This document shows, one piece after another, positions 9,166 through 18,250 of a stretch of 64,000 bases of DNA (position 1 is the first letter of the stretch; each line of letters starts with the position of its first letter). Both the position numbers and the translations under genes were made by a program. The notes beneath the pieces were generated by a model. That model saw only the letters and a program-made list of their open reading frames with translations, ran no database searches and was not told the origin of the DNA. The stretch is from contig JBAQPU010000058.1 of assembly GCA_049306095.1 (NCBI GenBank), positions 9,362 through 73,361 on the forward strand, in the 5' to 3' direction. Source of the DNA: UBA2336 sp049306095. GTDB taxonomy: Bacteria > Bacteroidota > Bacteroidia > Cytophagales > Cyclobacteriaceae.

Positions 9166-9202
9166 AAGAGGCTGCCTCAAAAGGGCAGCCTCTTATTTTT
9201 TT
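9166..9202 (+). terminator. Terminator after tRNA-Met
   Basis: AAGAGGCTGCC pairs with GGCAGCCTCTT around a small A-rich loop and is followed by a T-rich run. It is a strong intrinsic terminator two bases after the tRNA. Confidence 0.85.
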
Positions 9203-9312
9203 CTTTGTTTTTGATTTAGAATCGAGGCTGGTTTTTCCAAAAAAGTGACTTTTGCTACAGCCTCTCTTTTCATTTTGCCTTCCAACAAAAATCTTCTAAT
9301 TTAAAACCTGAT

Positions 9313-9723
9313 ATGAGCGTCATGGCTAAAAAGAAGTTGTTCACCGCAGACTATGAGATACACGCCTCAATTAAGATGCTGTATCCATACATTCAAACTG
9401 CCAGTGGACTTGCTGAGTGGTTTGCCGATGACGTAAATATCAACAATCAAAACAAAACCTTCATCTTCCTGTGGGACAATGAAGAACATGCTGCGCGACT
9501 TTCAGCGCACCGAACAAATCATTTTGCACGCTTTGAGTTTTTGCCTGAAAGCGATGAAGACGAAAAAGACCCATCGTATTTTGAACTACGTCTCGAGTTT
9601 AATGAGATGACGCAATCAGTTTTCCTGAAAGTAACCGATTACTCTGATTTTGATGACCTGGAAGAGTTGCAGGATCTGTGGGACAGCCTCATCGAAGTGT
9701 TGCGCAAAACAGTGGGAGGGTAG
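9313..9723 (+). CDS. START-like domain protein
   Basis: A 136-residue acidic cytoplasmic protein of the START-like (SRPBCC/Bet v1 fold) group found widely in Bacteroidota. Residues 5-30 (KKLFTADYEIHASIKMLYPYI) and the following GLAEWFADDVN strand-helix resemble the start of Aha1/START-type folds; the C-terminus is a long amphipathic helix. No ligand or function can be assigned. The start may be the ATG at 9322 (MAKKK) rather than 9313. It lies about 70 bp before the LptF/G permease gene, in the same direction. Confidence 0.7.
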   Translation: MSVMAKKKLFTADYEIHASIKMLYPYIQTASGLAEWFADDVNINNQNKTFIFLWDNEEHAARLSAHRTNHFARFEFLPESDEDEKDPSYFELRLEFNEMTQSVFLKVTDYSDFDDLEELQDLWDSLIEVLRKTVGG

Positions 9724-9792
9724 CCTGCCTCTTTGTCCCTGATAATTTCTGTTTTGGCTTAATTTTTGACTATTTCGGGGCTGCAAATTCTC

Positions 9793-11541
9793 ATGAAGAA
9801 ACTCGATAAACTTATCCTTTCCGCATTCCTCGGGCCCTTCATCCTCACGTTTCTGGTGGTGGTTTTCATCCTGCTCACGCAACACATGTTAAAGTATTTC
9901 GATGACATCATTGGAAAAGGACTGGGCATGGATGTGATCGGCCAACTCTTGTTCTATTTTGGAGTGTTCATGACTCCAATTGCCATGCCGCTGGCTGTAT
10001 TGTTGTCGTCTCTCATTACGTTTGGCAACCTGGGTGAACACTTTGAACTTACCGCGGTTAAGAGTGCAGGTATTTCACTCGTTCGGGCATTGTTCCCGAT
10101 TTTTTTCTTTGTGTTGGGCCTTACGGTTGTTGCCTTTTATGTGAACAATAATCTGGTGCCAAAAGCTGCGCTGGAGGCCTACAGCCTCCTGTATGATATT
10201 AAGCAAAAGAAACCCGCACTGGATCTTCGTGAAGGTTCATTTTACGATGGAATTCCAGACATAAGCATTAAGGTGAACAAGAAATTCTCAGATGGCGTAA
10301 CCATTAAAGATGTTATCATCTATGACCACCGGAAGCATGATGGCAACAAAGAAGTTACAACGGCCGACTCCGGTAAAATGTATACCATTTTAAATGAGCG
10401 CTACCTGAAACTTGAACTTTTCAATGGCTCAAACTATACCGAAGGTGCAAGCACCAATCAGGAAATGACAGGCCGCGTGAGGCGTGCGCAGAAAGAGACA
10501 CTCAGTCAAACGAAATTTAGTAAGACTCAAATCGTTTTTGATCTTTCCTCTTTTGCATTAGAAAGAACAGATAAGAAGTGGTTTCAGGGTAACAGAATCA
10601 TGCGAAACCTGGGTGAGTTGGACAGTGACCTGGACTCTATCGACAATGAAATGATGCAGACTAAACTTGGTGTCTACCAGGAGGCAAGAACTTTTTTTAA
10701 CTACTATATGGATGCAGATTCCTTTCGCATGCCGGAAGCCTTGCAGCAGTTCAAAGTTACTAAAGACTCTACCGATCGGTTAAAATTGGTAGAAACAGAT
10801 GGTTTGCACCGAGACTCGATCAATGCAGAAAAAATTCTGCCCGATTCGGTGACCACGATCAAGCCGTTGGATTCCGGCAAGCGAAGATTCTTTCCTGCAC
10901 GTGCTTTAACATCGACCCCAAAAAGGATAAAATATAGAAACCAGGATAGAGTACAGCCCCAAGATTCAATTGCCCTCAACAAATCAAGAAACACCGAAGG
11001 TATCAGTAAAAAGCCAGGGGGTACAGACTATAAACGAAAGACCGATAGCCTGTTTAATTTGTTGCCCAACAGGGCGGCCTATGAGAATGCGGCCAGCAAA
11101 GCCAGGATGGCTAAAAATGAAATGGAGGGTACAGTTTCAACGCTTAAGGAGCATACGAATGACAGGAACGTGTTCTTAATTCAATGGCACAAAATATTGG
11201 CCAGTTCACTGGCTTGTATTGCAATGTTTTTGATTGGTGCCCCGCTGGGGGCAATTATTAAAAAAGGCGGTTTGGGGGTGCCTTTTCTGGTATCCATTCT
11301 ATTCTTTATTATCTACTACCTTTTAACCATGACAGGTGAGAAATGGGCCAAACAGGGCATTATTAGTGTTCATGTGGGGGTTTGGGCAGCTGATGTGATT
11401 TTGTTTGTTATAGGCCTTCTATTCCTTCGCCAGGCCCGTTTAGATGCGCGGTTATTTGAGGCCGATTTCTATATGGTGATGCTTGAAAAGGCTAAGAAAT
11501 CCAATCTTTTCAAACGGTTTTTTCCAGCTACAGTAGCGTAA
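9793..11541 (+). CDS. LptF/LptG-family lipopolysaccharide export permease
   Basis: An inner-membrane subunit of the Lpt transporter that extracts lipopolysaccharide toward the outer membrane. The ATG at 9793 (MKKLDKLIL) is preferred because the family starts right before the first membrane helix. Three N-terminal helices (about residues 10-35, 50-85, 95-125) are followed by a large periplasmic region and three C-terminal helices (about 470-560). At about 582 residues it is longer than the ~360 of proteobacterial LptF or LptG. The extra length lies in a polar, low-complexity region of the periplasmic part (about 270-440). Whether it is the F or G subunit cannot be told. Confidence 0.85.
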   Translation: MKKLDKLILSAFLGPFILTFLVVVFILLTQHMLKYFDDIIGKGLGMDVIGQLLFYFGVFMTPIAMPLAVLLSSLITFGNLGEHFELTAVKSAGISLVRALFPIFFFVLGLTVVAFYVNNNLVPKAALEAYSLLYDIKQKKPALDLREGSFYDGIPDISIKVNKKFSDGVTIKDVIIYDHRKHDGNKEVTTADSGKMYTILNERYLKLELFNGSNYTEGASTNQEMTGRVRRAQKETLSQTKFSKTQIVFDLSSFALERTDKKWFQGNRIMRNLGELDSDLDSIDNEMMQTKLGVYQEARTFFNYYMDADSFRMPEALQQFKVTKDSTDRLKLVETDGLHRDSINAEKILPDSVTTIKPLDSGKRRFFPARALTSTPKRIKYRNQDRVQPQDSIALNKSRNTEGISKKPGGTDYKRKTDSLFNLLPNRAAYENAASKARMAKNEMEGTVSTLKEHTNDRNVFLIQWHKILASSLACIAMFLIGAPLGAIIKKGGLGVPFLVSILFFIIYYLLTMTGEKWAKQGIISVHVGVWAADVILFVIGLLFLRQARLDARLFEADFYMVMLEKAKKSNLFKRFFPATVA

Positions 11542-11556
11542 GTAAATCAGGCAATA

Positions 11557-11589
11557 TTTGGAAAATTGGGCTGCTTTCTCCTATCTTTG
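11557..11589 (+). promoter_or_regulatory. Promoter of rpsO
   Basis: TTTG (11557-11560), a 21-bp spacer, then TATCTTTG (11582-11589), the Bacteroidota -33/-7 pattern, 35 bp before the rpsO start codon. Confidence 0.65.
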
Positions 11590-11623
11590 CCGCCTGAAAT
11601 AAAGCTGAAAATAATTTTTTGAG

Positions 11624-11899
11624 ATGCATTTAACTGTCGAAACTAAAAAGGAACTGTTTAAGAAATACAGTTCAAAAAAATCTGATAACGATACCGGGTC
11701 ACCGGAATCTCAGATTGCGCTGTTTACAACCCGGATCAATCACTTGACCGAACACCTGAAAAGCAATAAAAAGGATTTTGGAACGCAAACAGGTTTATTA
11801 AACCTGGTAGGTAAGCGTAAGCGGTTATTGAACTACCTTCAGAACACCGACATCGATCGCTACAGAGCTATACTCGCTGCGTTGGATCTAAGAAAATAA
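11624..11899 (+). CDS. rpsO: 30S ribosomal protein S15
   Basis: The 91-residue primary 16S rRNA-binding protein of the small subunit platform. It is full length, with the family segments DTGSPESQIALFTTRINHLTEHL and GLLNLVGKRKRLLNYL. It has its own promoter and is followed by an intrinsic terminator, then pnp; the rpsO-pnp order is conserved across many bacteria. Confidence 0.97.
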   Translation: MHLTVETKKELFKKYSSKKSDNDTGSPESQIALFTTRINHLTEHLKSNKKDFGTQTGLLNLVGKRKRLLNYLQNTDIDRYRAILAALDLRK

Positions 11900-11916
11900 A
11901 ACGAACTTCTTACGAT

Positions 11917-11943
11917 AGGGAACCTGAACTAGGTTCCCTTTTT
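11917..11943 (+). terminator. Terminator after rpsO
   Basis: AGGGAACCT and AGGTTCCCT form a 9-bp stem with a 5-base loop, followed by a run of T. It separates rpsO from pnp, so pnp needs readthrough or its own promoter. Confidence 0.85.
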
Positions 11944-12001
11944 GCATTTATATAACAGGATACTGCCTTTCGTTTAAAGGCTATCTATTAATTTATCTTT
12001 T

Positions 12002-14149
12002 ATGTCATTTAACATTATAACAAAAAGCTGCAAGCTGCCTGATGGCCGCGAAATTACAATTGAAACCGGTAAACTGGCCCGTCAAGCTGATGGCTCGGTG
12101 GTGTTACGCATGGGTAATACCATGATTTTAGCAACCGTAGTTTCTGCACAGGAAGGAAAAGAAGGAGCAGACTTTCTGCCTCTTTCCGTTGATTACCAGG
12201 AGAAGTTCGCATCTACCGGTAAAGTACCGGGCGGATTCCTGAAGCGTGAGAGTAAATTATCTGATTACGAAATATTGATCAGCCGGTTGGTTGATCGTGC
12301 CATTCGTCCGTTGTTTCCAGGCGATTATCATGCGGAAACACAAGTGATGTTGTACCTTATTTCGGGTGACCAAAATGCACTACCGGATGCATTAGCGGCC
12401 TTTGCTGCATCTTCGGCTTTAGCTGTTTCTGATATCCCTTTTCAGGGACCAATTTCAGAAGTACGCGTGGCTCGGGTAGACGGCAAGTTTGTGATCAATC
12501 CAACTATGGAACAAAAACTCCGTGCCGATATCGACCTGATGGTGGGAGCTTCCATTGAGAACATCCTCATGGTAGAAGGAGAGATGAAAGAAGTGAGTGA
12601 AGACGACATGCTGGAAGCATTGAAGACGGCCCACGAGGCAATCAAGACCCAGTGTGAACTTCAACTTGAGCTGACAAAAGCTACAGGCAAAACAGAAAAA
12701 AGAACCTATAGCCATGAGGTGCACGATGAGAATTTGAAGGAGGAGCTATGGAAATTGATGTACGATAAAGCTTACGAAACGGCTGGTTTGCTTACTGCCA
12801 ATAAGTCGAAACGCTCAGAGGCTTTCGCCAAGATTGTAAATGACTACATCGAGGCCCTTCCTGAGGACACAACCATCAATAAAGACCTGGTAAAGCATTA
12901 CTACCACGATATTCAAAAGAAGGCCGCCCGCGATCTGGTTCTTAATAAATCTATTCGTTTGGATGGTCGTAAAACCAACGAAATCAGGCAGATATGGAGT
13001 GAAGTGAATTATCTTCCTTCACCTCATGGTTCGGCCATTTTCACCCGTGGCGAGACCCAGTCGTTGACTACAGTTACCCTTGGAACGAAGCTGGATGAGC
13101 AGTTGATTGATGGCGCTATGATTGAAGGATCCAGCAAGTTTATCCTGCATTATAACTTCCCTGGCTTCTCAACCGGTGAAGTAAAACCTAACCGTGGGCC
13201 GGGCCGCAGAGAAGTTGGTCACGGTAACCTCGCGTTCCGTGCATTGAAACAAGTACTTCCTGCCGATGAAAAGAATCCATACACCATTCGTGTTGTATCC
13301 GATATTCTTGAATCGAACGGATCATCTTCCATGGCAACGGTTTGTGCAGGGTCTTTGGCGCTGATGGATGCCGGTGTTCCTGTAAAGGGACCGGTATCGG
13401 GTATTGCTATGGGTATGATTTCTGACAGCAAAACCGGCAAGTATGCAATCCTTTCAGATATCCTTGGTGATGAAGATCACCTTGGTGATATGGACTTCAA
13501 AGTAACGGGTACCGAGCAAGGTATTACGGCTTGTCAGATGGATTTAAAAGTTGACGGCCTTACCTACGAAGTATTGAAGGAAGCATTGCTTCAGGCAAAA
13601 GAAGGAAGACTTCACATTCTTAACGAGATGAAGAAAACAATTTCTTCGCCACGCCCTGACCTGAAGCCTCAGACACCACGAGCAGAAACAGTAATCATTG
13701 AGAAAGAAATGATTGGTGCAGTAATCGGCCCTGGCGGAAAAGTTGTTCAGGATATTCAAAATACAACCGGTGCTACAGTGGTTATCGAAGAGGTGAACGG
13801 CAAAGGGATCATCAACGTATTTGCTAACAATAAAGACGTAATGGATGCTGCCCTCAGACGCATCCGTGCGATTGTAGCGGTACCGGAAGTAGGCCAGGTA
13901 TATGATGGAAAGGTGAAATCAATTATGCCATTTGGTGCATTTGTTGAGTTCATGCCTGGTAAAGATGGCTTGCTTCACATTTCAGAGATCAAGTGGGAGC
14001 GCCTCGAAACCATGGATGGTGTATTGGAGGTAGGTGAGGAAGTAAAGGTTAAACTTGTTGAAGTCGATAAGAAAACGGGCAAATTCCGCCTGTCTCGTAA
14101 GGTTTTGATACCCAGACCTCCAAAAGAAGAAACTGCTCCCAGTCAATAA
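12002..14149 (+). CDS. pnp: Polynucleotide phosphorylase
   Basis: A 715-residue phosphorolytic 3'-5' exoribonuclease. There are two RNase PH domains (about 10-235 and 315-545) separated by a helical domain. The catalytic second domain has GDEDHLGDMDFKVTGT with the acidic metal ligands. A KH domain follows (VIIEKEMIGAVIGPGGKVV, about 562-620), then an S1 domain (about 625-700) with GKVKSIMPFGAFVEF. The length is typical. Translation starts 58 bp after the rpsO terminator. Confidence 0.97.
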   Translation: MSFNIITKSCKLPDGREITIETGKLARQADGSVVLRMGNTMILATVVSAQEGKEGADFLPLSVDYQEKFASTGKVPGGFLKRESKLSDYEILISRLVDRAIRPLFPGDYHAETQVMLYLISGDQNALPDALAAFAASSALAVSDIPFQGPISEVRVARVDGKFVINPTMEQKLRADIDLMVGASIENILMVEGEMKEVSEDDMLEALKTAHEAIKTQCELQLELTKATGKTEKRTYSHEVHDENLKEELWKLMYDKAYETAGLLTANKSKRSEAFAKIVNDYIEALPEDTTINKDLVKHYYHDIQKKAARDLVLNKSIRLDGRKTNEIRQIWSEVNYLPSPHGSAIFTRGETQSLTTVTLGTKLDEQLIDGAMIEGSSKFILHYNFPGFSTGEVKPNRGPGRREVGHGNLAFRALKQVLPADEKNPYTIRVVSDILESNGSSSMATVCAGSLALMDAGVPVKGPVSGIAMGMISDSKTGKYAILSDILGDEDHLGDMDFKVTGTEQGITACQMDLKVDGLTYEVLKEALLQAKEGRLHILNEMKKTISSPRPDLKPQTPRAETVIIEKEMIGAVIGPGGKVVQDIQNTTGATVVIEEVNGKGIINVFANNKDVMDAALRRIRAIVAVPEVGQVYDGKVKSIMPFGAFVEFMPGKDGLLHISEIKWERLETMDGVLEVGEEVKVKLVEVDKKTGKFRLSRKVLIPRPPKEETAPSQ

Positions 14150-14161
14150 CCGTTTAGGCAA

Positions 14162-14184
14162 TAGGGTTGACAGGTACAACCCTA
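14162..14184 (+). other. Hairpin between pnp and rpoD
   Basis: TAGGGTTG and CAACCCTA form a perfect 8-bp stem around a 7-base loop, 34 bp before the rpoD start. There is no T-run, so it is more likely an RNA processing or stability element, or a weak terminator, than a strong terminator. Confidence 0.5.
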
Positions 14185-14218
14185 GACAGTATATTGTTGC
14201 CAAAACGACTAAGCCTGA

Positions 14219-15082
14219 ATGAGACAGCTTAAGATCAGTAAACAAATTACCAACCGCGAGAGCCAATCGCTGGATAAGTATCTTCAGGAAATTGGTAAGG
14301 TTGATTTACTGACACCGGATGAGGAAGTAGAGTTAGCCAAGCGCATCAAAGAGGGCGACCAAATCGCCCTTGAGAAGCTCACCAAGGCTAACCTTCGCTT
14401 TGTGGTTTCAGTTGCCAAGCAATATCAAAATCAGGGACTATCCCTTGGGGATTTGATTAATGAAGGAAACCTCGGACTGATCAAAGCTGCTCAGCGTTTT
14501 GATGAAACCCGTGGATTCAAATTCATTTCATATGCCGTATGGTGGATTCGACAATCAATTCTTCAGGCATTGGCCGAGCAATCCCGTATTGTTCGGTTGC
14601 CTTTGAACCGGGTCGGTTCCCTGAATAAAATATCGAAAACATTTTCAGAGCTTGAACAAAAGTATGAGCGTGAACCTTCACCGGAAGAGTTGGCAGAAGT
14701 ACTGGATGTAACCACGGCTGAGGTGGTGGATACCATGAAGATTTCGGGCCGCCATGTATCCATGGATGCACCCTTTGTTCAGGGTGAAGAAAACAGCTTA
14801 CTGGATGTTCTCGAAAACGACAGTGAAGAAACCCCTGATTCAGGGTTGATGAATGACTCGTTGCGTAAAGAAGTGCAACGTGCATTGTCTACCTTAACGC
14901 AACGGGAGGCGGATGTTATAACCCTGTATTTTGGTCTGAACGGTGAACATGCCATGACTCTGGAAGAGATTGGGGAGAAGTTCAACCTAACCCGGGAGCG
15001 GGTAAGGCAGATTAAGGAAAAGGCCATAAGAAGACTAAGGCATACCTCCAGAAGTAAGGCTTTAAAACCTTACCTGGGTTAA
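14219..15082 (+). CDS. rpoD: Primary sigma factor RpoD/SigA
   Basis: A 287-residue sigma-70 group protein that directs RNA polymerase to housekeeping promoters. Region 1.2 begins with SLDKYLQEIGKVDLL (about 17-31), region 2 contains GLIKAAQRFDETRGFKFISYAVWWIRQSI, region 3 starts at LPLNRVG, and region 4.2 has TLEEIGEKFNLTRERVRQIKEKA. Region 1.1 is absent, as is normal for the Bacteroidota primary sigma. The promoters seen in this window (TAnnTTTG) are what this sigma type recognises. An intrinsic terminator follows. Confidence 0.95.
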   Translation: MRQLKISKQITNRESQSLDKYLQEIGKVDLLTPDEEVELAKRIKEGDQIALEKLTKANLRFVVSVAKQYQNQGLSLGDLINEGNLGLIKAAQRFDETRGFKFISYAVWWIRQSILQALAEQSRIVRLPLNRVGSLNKISKTFSELEQKYEREPSPEELAEVLDVTTAEVVDTMKISGRHVSMDAPFVQGEENSLLDVLENDSEETPDSGLMNDSLRKEVQRALSTLTQREADVITLYFGLNGEHAMTLEEIGEKFNLTRERVRQIKEKAIRRLRHTSRSKALKPYLG

Positions 15083-15108
15083 TAATTATCGAATTAAAAA
15101 TATTTTGG

Positions 15109-15136
15109 AGGGTCTCAACTTTTATGAGACCCTTTG
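15109..15136 (+). terminator. Terminator after rpoD
   Basis: AGGGTCTCA and TGAGACCCT pair in a 9-bp stem, followed by TTG and T-rich sequence, between rpoD and trxB. Confidence 0.75.
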
Positions 15137-15151
15137 TGTTAAGCGAACAGT

Positions 15152-16099
15152 ATGAGCAAAAGAAACAAAGTTTTAATCATTGGATCCGGCCCTGCCGGAT
15201 ATACAGCCGCTATTTATGCAGCCAGGGCCGGAATGAAACCGGTGCTTTATACGGGCGGACAGCCGGGCGGTCAGCTAACAACGACCAATGACGTAGAAAA
15301 TTTTCCGGGTTACCCCGATGGGATCAATGGTCCTCAAATGATGATCGATCTTCAAAAGCAAGCCGAGCGATTTGGAACTACGATCAACTATGGACTGGTT
15401 ACCTCCGTTGATTTTTCAGGTTACCCGCTTAAGGTTACAGTAGATGAAAAAGATGAAGTAATAGCTGAATCGGTGATTATTGCGACTGGTGCCTCTGCAA
15501 AATATTTAGGCATTCCATCGGAGACTAAGTTTTTAAACAAGGGTGTGTCGGCCTGTGCCGTTTGTGATGGTTACTTTTACCGCGGAAAAGAAGTAGCGGT
15601 GGTTGGCGCTGGAGATTCTGCGGCAGAAGAATCAACCTATCTTTCAAAGCTTTGTTCAAAAGTTCACCTGATTGTCAGAAGGGATGAAATGCGGGCATCT
15701 AAAATTATGCAGCAGCGAGTGAAAAATACGCCCAACATTGAGATACACTGGAATTCCGAAACCGAGGAAGTGCTGGGGGATGATTCCGGAGTTACTGGGG
15801 TTCGTATTCTGAACAACAAAACAAACGAAACCCAAACACTTACTGTTCAGGGTTTCTTCCTGGCCATCGGTCACAAACCTAATACCGATGTTTTCAAAGG
15901 CTATATCGATATGGATGAGTCGGGGTACATTAAAGTTGAACCCGGATCAACCAAAACAAACGTTGATGGAGTGTTTGCCGTGGGCGATGCGGCAGATAAG
16001 ATGTACCGACAAGCCATTACTGCGGCTGGAACCGGCTGTATGGGAGCACTGGATGCTGAAAAATTCCTGGCAGCAAAGGAAGCAGAATTAGTCCATTAA
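15152..16099 (+). CDS. trxB: Thioredoxin-disulfide reductase
   Basis: A 315-residue FAD/NADPH enzyme reducing thioredoxin. It shows the FAD Rossmann motif GSGPAGYTAAIYAARAG (about 11-27), the redox-active CAVC (about 139-142, in SACAVCDGYF), the NADPH motif VGAGDSAAEE and the C-terminal FAD motif GVFAVGDAAD. The length is normal. Bacillithiol synthesis (bshB1) is encoded immediately downstream, so two thiol-redox functions are neighbours. Confidence 0.96.
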   Translation: MSKRNKVLIIGSGPAGYTAAIYAARAGMKPVLYTGGQPGGQLTTTNDVENFPGYPDGINGPQMMIDLQKQAERFGTTINYGLVTSVDFSGYPLKVTVDEKDEVIAESVIIATGASAKYLGIPSETKFLNKGVSACAVCDGYFYRGKEVAVVGAGDSAAEESTYLSKLCSKVHLIVRRDEMRASKIMQQRVKNTPNIEIHWNSETEEVLGDDSGVTGVRILNNKTNETQTLTVQGFFLAIGHKPNTDVFKGYIDMDESGYIKVEPGSTKTNVDGVFAVGDAADKMYRQAITAAGTGCMGALDAEKFLAAKEAELVH

Positions 16100-16106
16100 T
16101 AAAATC

Positions 16107-16130
16107 AGCTATTAGTAATGCTTAATAGCT
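16107..16130. other. Perfect inverted repeat between trxB and bshB1
   Basis: AGCTATTA and TAATAGCT are perfect inverted repeats around an 8-base spacer, 12 bp before the bshB1 start codon. It could be an RNA hairpin in the leader or a protein-binding dyad. No T-run follows. Confidence 0.45.
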
Positions 16131-16142
16131 AAAATCACCTTT

Positions 16143-16862
16143 ATGAAACTCGACCTATTAGTTCTTGCTGCCCATCCCGATGACGCTGAACTGGGGTGTG
16201 GCGGTACCGTGGCGAAGCATGTGAAAATGGGCCATAAGGTGGGGGTGGTTGACTTTACCAGGGGAGAACTCGGTACACGTGGAACAATTGAAACAAGGGC
16301 CTCAGAGTCGGCTGAATCCTCAAAAATTTTGGGTTTAACCATTCGGGAAAACCTGGGTTTGCCCGATGGATTCTTCAAAAATGATAAGGATCATCAATTA
16401 GAAGTTATTCGGGCTATCAGGCGGTACCAGCCTGAAATTGTTCTGGCTAATGCCGTTTACGATCGTCATTCCGACCATGGCAAGGGAGCTTCACTGGCAT
16501 ACGATTCTTGTTTTCTTTCTGGTTTGGCGAAAGTTGAAACCTGGGACGAACATGGAAAGAAGCAAGACGCCTGGCGTCCCAAGACAGTTTACCATTACAT
16601 ACAAAGTCTTCTGATTGAGCCTGACTTTGTGGTGGACATCACTGACCATTGGCAAACTAAAATCGACTCCGTTAAGGCATTCAAGACTCAGTTCTTTGAT
16701 CCTCAGAGCAACGAACCCCAAACATATATTTCTTCTCCTGAGTTTTTACGAATGGTAGAGGCACGTGCCATTGAATTTGGTCACGCCATCGGAGCAAGAT
16801 ACGGTGAAGGATTTACGGTGAGAAGATATCCGGGGGTAAAAAATCTTTTCGATTTGATTTAG
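16143..16862 (+). CDS. bshB1: Bacillithiol biosynthesis deacetylase BshB1
   Basis: A 239-residue zinc deacetylase of the PIG-L/LmbE family that removes the acetyl group from GlcNAc-malate in bacillithiol synthesis. The zinc motif AAHPDDAELGCGG is at residues 8-20, GELGTRG near 41 and the second metal/active-site motif RHSDHGKG near 109. The length and the FDPQSNEPQTYISSPEFLRM ending match BshB1 rather than the longer secreted PIG-L proteins. The bshA and bshC genes are not in the window. It converges with pdxH. Confidence 0.92.
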   Translation: MKLDLLVLAAHPDDAELGCGGTVAKHVKMGHKVGVVDFTRGELGTRGTIETRASESAESSKILGLTIRENLGLPDGFFKNDKDHQLEVIRAIRRYQPEIVLANAVYDRHSDHGKGASLAYDSCFLSGLAKVETWDEHGKKQDAWRPKTVYHYIQSLLIEPDFVVDITDHWQTKIDSVKAFKTQFFDPQSNEPQTYISSPEFLRMVEARAIEFGHAIGARYGEGFTVRRYPGVKNLFDLI

Positions 16863-16915
16863 ACGCAAGTATCAAGTCCTTTTGTCCATAGTCGATTGGA
16901 GTTAACGATGAACCA

Positions 16916-17554
16916 CTAGGGTGCTAGTCTATTAATCTTCCAGACACCATCAACCTTTGTATAAAGAATTCTATCATGCAACCGGTTTGGCCTGCCTTGC
17001 CAGAATTCAATCATCAGCGGATCAACTTCATAGCCACCCCATTGATGAGGTCGTGGTAATTTATCCAGCCCTTTGTATTTCTCTTCAATTTTCTTTTCAC
17101 GATCCTCCAGCAATTGCCTGTCTTGGATCATCGAACTTTGAGGCGATGCCCAGGCACCAACTTGTGAGCCGCGTGGCCTGCTTTGGAAATATTCATCAGA
17201 ACGGGAGGAATCCACGCGCGTGGCCACACCTTCTATTCTTACCTGGCGTTCCAGTTCAGGCCAGAAAAATGTTAAACAGCAGGCTGGATTTTCATCCAGG
17301 TCTTTTCCCTTTCGGCTTTGGTAATTCGTATAAAACACAAACTTCCCGTGCTCAACTCCTTTCAAAAGTACAATTCGCGATGTTGGCCTACCGCCAATTG
17401 CGGTAGCCAGGTTCATCGCATTGGGTTCAGGAACTTTTGAAGTAACAACCTCCTGAAACCATTTGTTAAACTGCTGAACCGGTTCTGGGAACACAGAGGC
17501 GGTATCCAGCGTGGCTTTACTGTACTCTTGGCGGATGGAAGCGAGATCGTTCAT
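16916..17554 (-). CDS. pdxH: Pyridoxamine 5'-phosphate oxidase
   Basis: An FMN enzyme that oxidises pyridoxamine/pyridoxine phosphate to pyridoxal phosphate. The ATG at 17554 (MNDLASIRQEY) is preferred because the family begins with this LRxEY-type helix; an in-frame ATG at 17581 would add nine residues. Visible motifs are RIVLLKGV, FYTNYQSRKGKDL, the W-x-GYEVDPLMIEFWQGRPNRLHDR substrate/FMN segment and the conserved C-terminal RLAP. It is a single leftward gene of about 212 residues. Confidence 0.93.
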   Translation of the reverse strand: MNDLASIRQEYSKATLDTASVFPEPVQQFNKWFQEVVTSKVPEPNAMNLATAIGGRPTSRIVLLKGVEHGKFVFYTNYQSRKGKDLDENPACCLTFFWPELERQVRIEGVATRVDSSRSDEYFQSRPRGSQVGAWASPQSSMIQDRQLLEDREKKIEEKYKGLDKLPRPHQWGGYEVDPLMIEFWQGRPNRLHDRILYTKVDGVWKINRLAP

Positions 17555-17633
17555 GCGCTTGAAATTAGGGGTGTTCAACATCTAAAACAATAAATTTGGA
17601 TAGGAGCGTTTCAAATACTTTATTGAAGCCGAA

Positions 17634-18209
17634 ATGGATTTCTTTAAGTACAAGAATAAACTACAACCCGAAAAAGGCCGTCTGCTTATTTCAGAGCCGT
17701 TTCTGCCCGATCCAAACTTCGAGCGCACAGTCGTACTCTTGTGTGATCATAACGAAGAGGGATCGTTTGGATTTGTGCTGAATAAACCTGCTATTGTTAA
17801 GGTTAATGAGGTGATGGATGACTTAAAGAATTTCCAACACCCCATTTTTATTGGCGGCCCTGTACAACAGGACACCCTCCATTTCATTCACCGGAACAGA
17901 GAGATTGAAGGTGGAACGGAGGTCTTGAAAGACATTTATTGGGGTGGAAATTTTGAGCACGTGTTGTTCCTTTCTGATACCCAGCAACTAAGCGTTCAAC
18001 ATATCAAATTCTTTTTAGGATACAGTGGTTGGGGGCCCGGTCAGTTGGAAGAAGAACTTGCCGAAAACTCGTGGGTTGTGTGCGACTTTGTAACGGAAGA
18101 ATTAATGTTCGCAACCGAGCCAACCGGCATGTGGAAAAAAGCGTTAGGGAGTATGGGCGGTCGCTTTTCGGTGTTTGCCAACTACCCGGTTGACCCAAAC
18201 TTGAATTAG
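17634..18209 (+). CDS. YqgE/AlgH family protein (UPF0301)
   Basis: A 191-residue cytoplasmic protein of the YqgE/AlgH family. The N-terminal GRLLISEPFLPDPNFERTVVLLCDHNEEGSFGFVLNKP (about 15-52) and the later GYSGWGPGQLEEELAENSW are the family hallmarks. Its biochemical role is not established. It is divergent from pdxH, with a 79-bp gap between the starts. Confidence 0.9.
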   Translation: MDFFKYKNKLQPEKGRLLISEPFLPDPNFERTVVLLCDHNEEGSFGFVLNKPAIVKVNEVMDDLKNFQHPIFIGGPVQQDTLHFIHRNREIEGGTEVLKDIYWGGNFEHVLFLSDTQQLSVQHIKFFLGYSGWGPGQLEEELAENSWVVCDFVTEELMFATEPTGMWKKALGSMGGRFSVFANYPVDPNLN

Positions 18210-18250
18210 GGCATTTTTAGTAACTTTACGCAAACGCGTTGAAATGAATA

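Noticed and set aside
16957..17406. 149-residue open frame opposite pdxH
   Set aside because: It lies wholly antisense to a well-supported pdxH gene and has no recognisable motif; it is a shadow frame.
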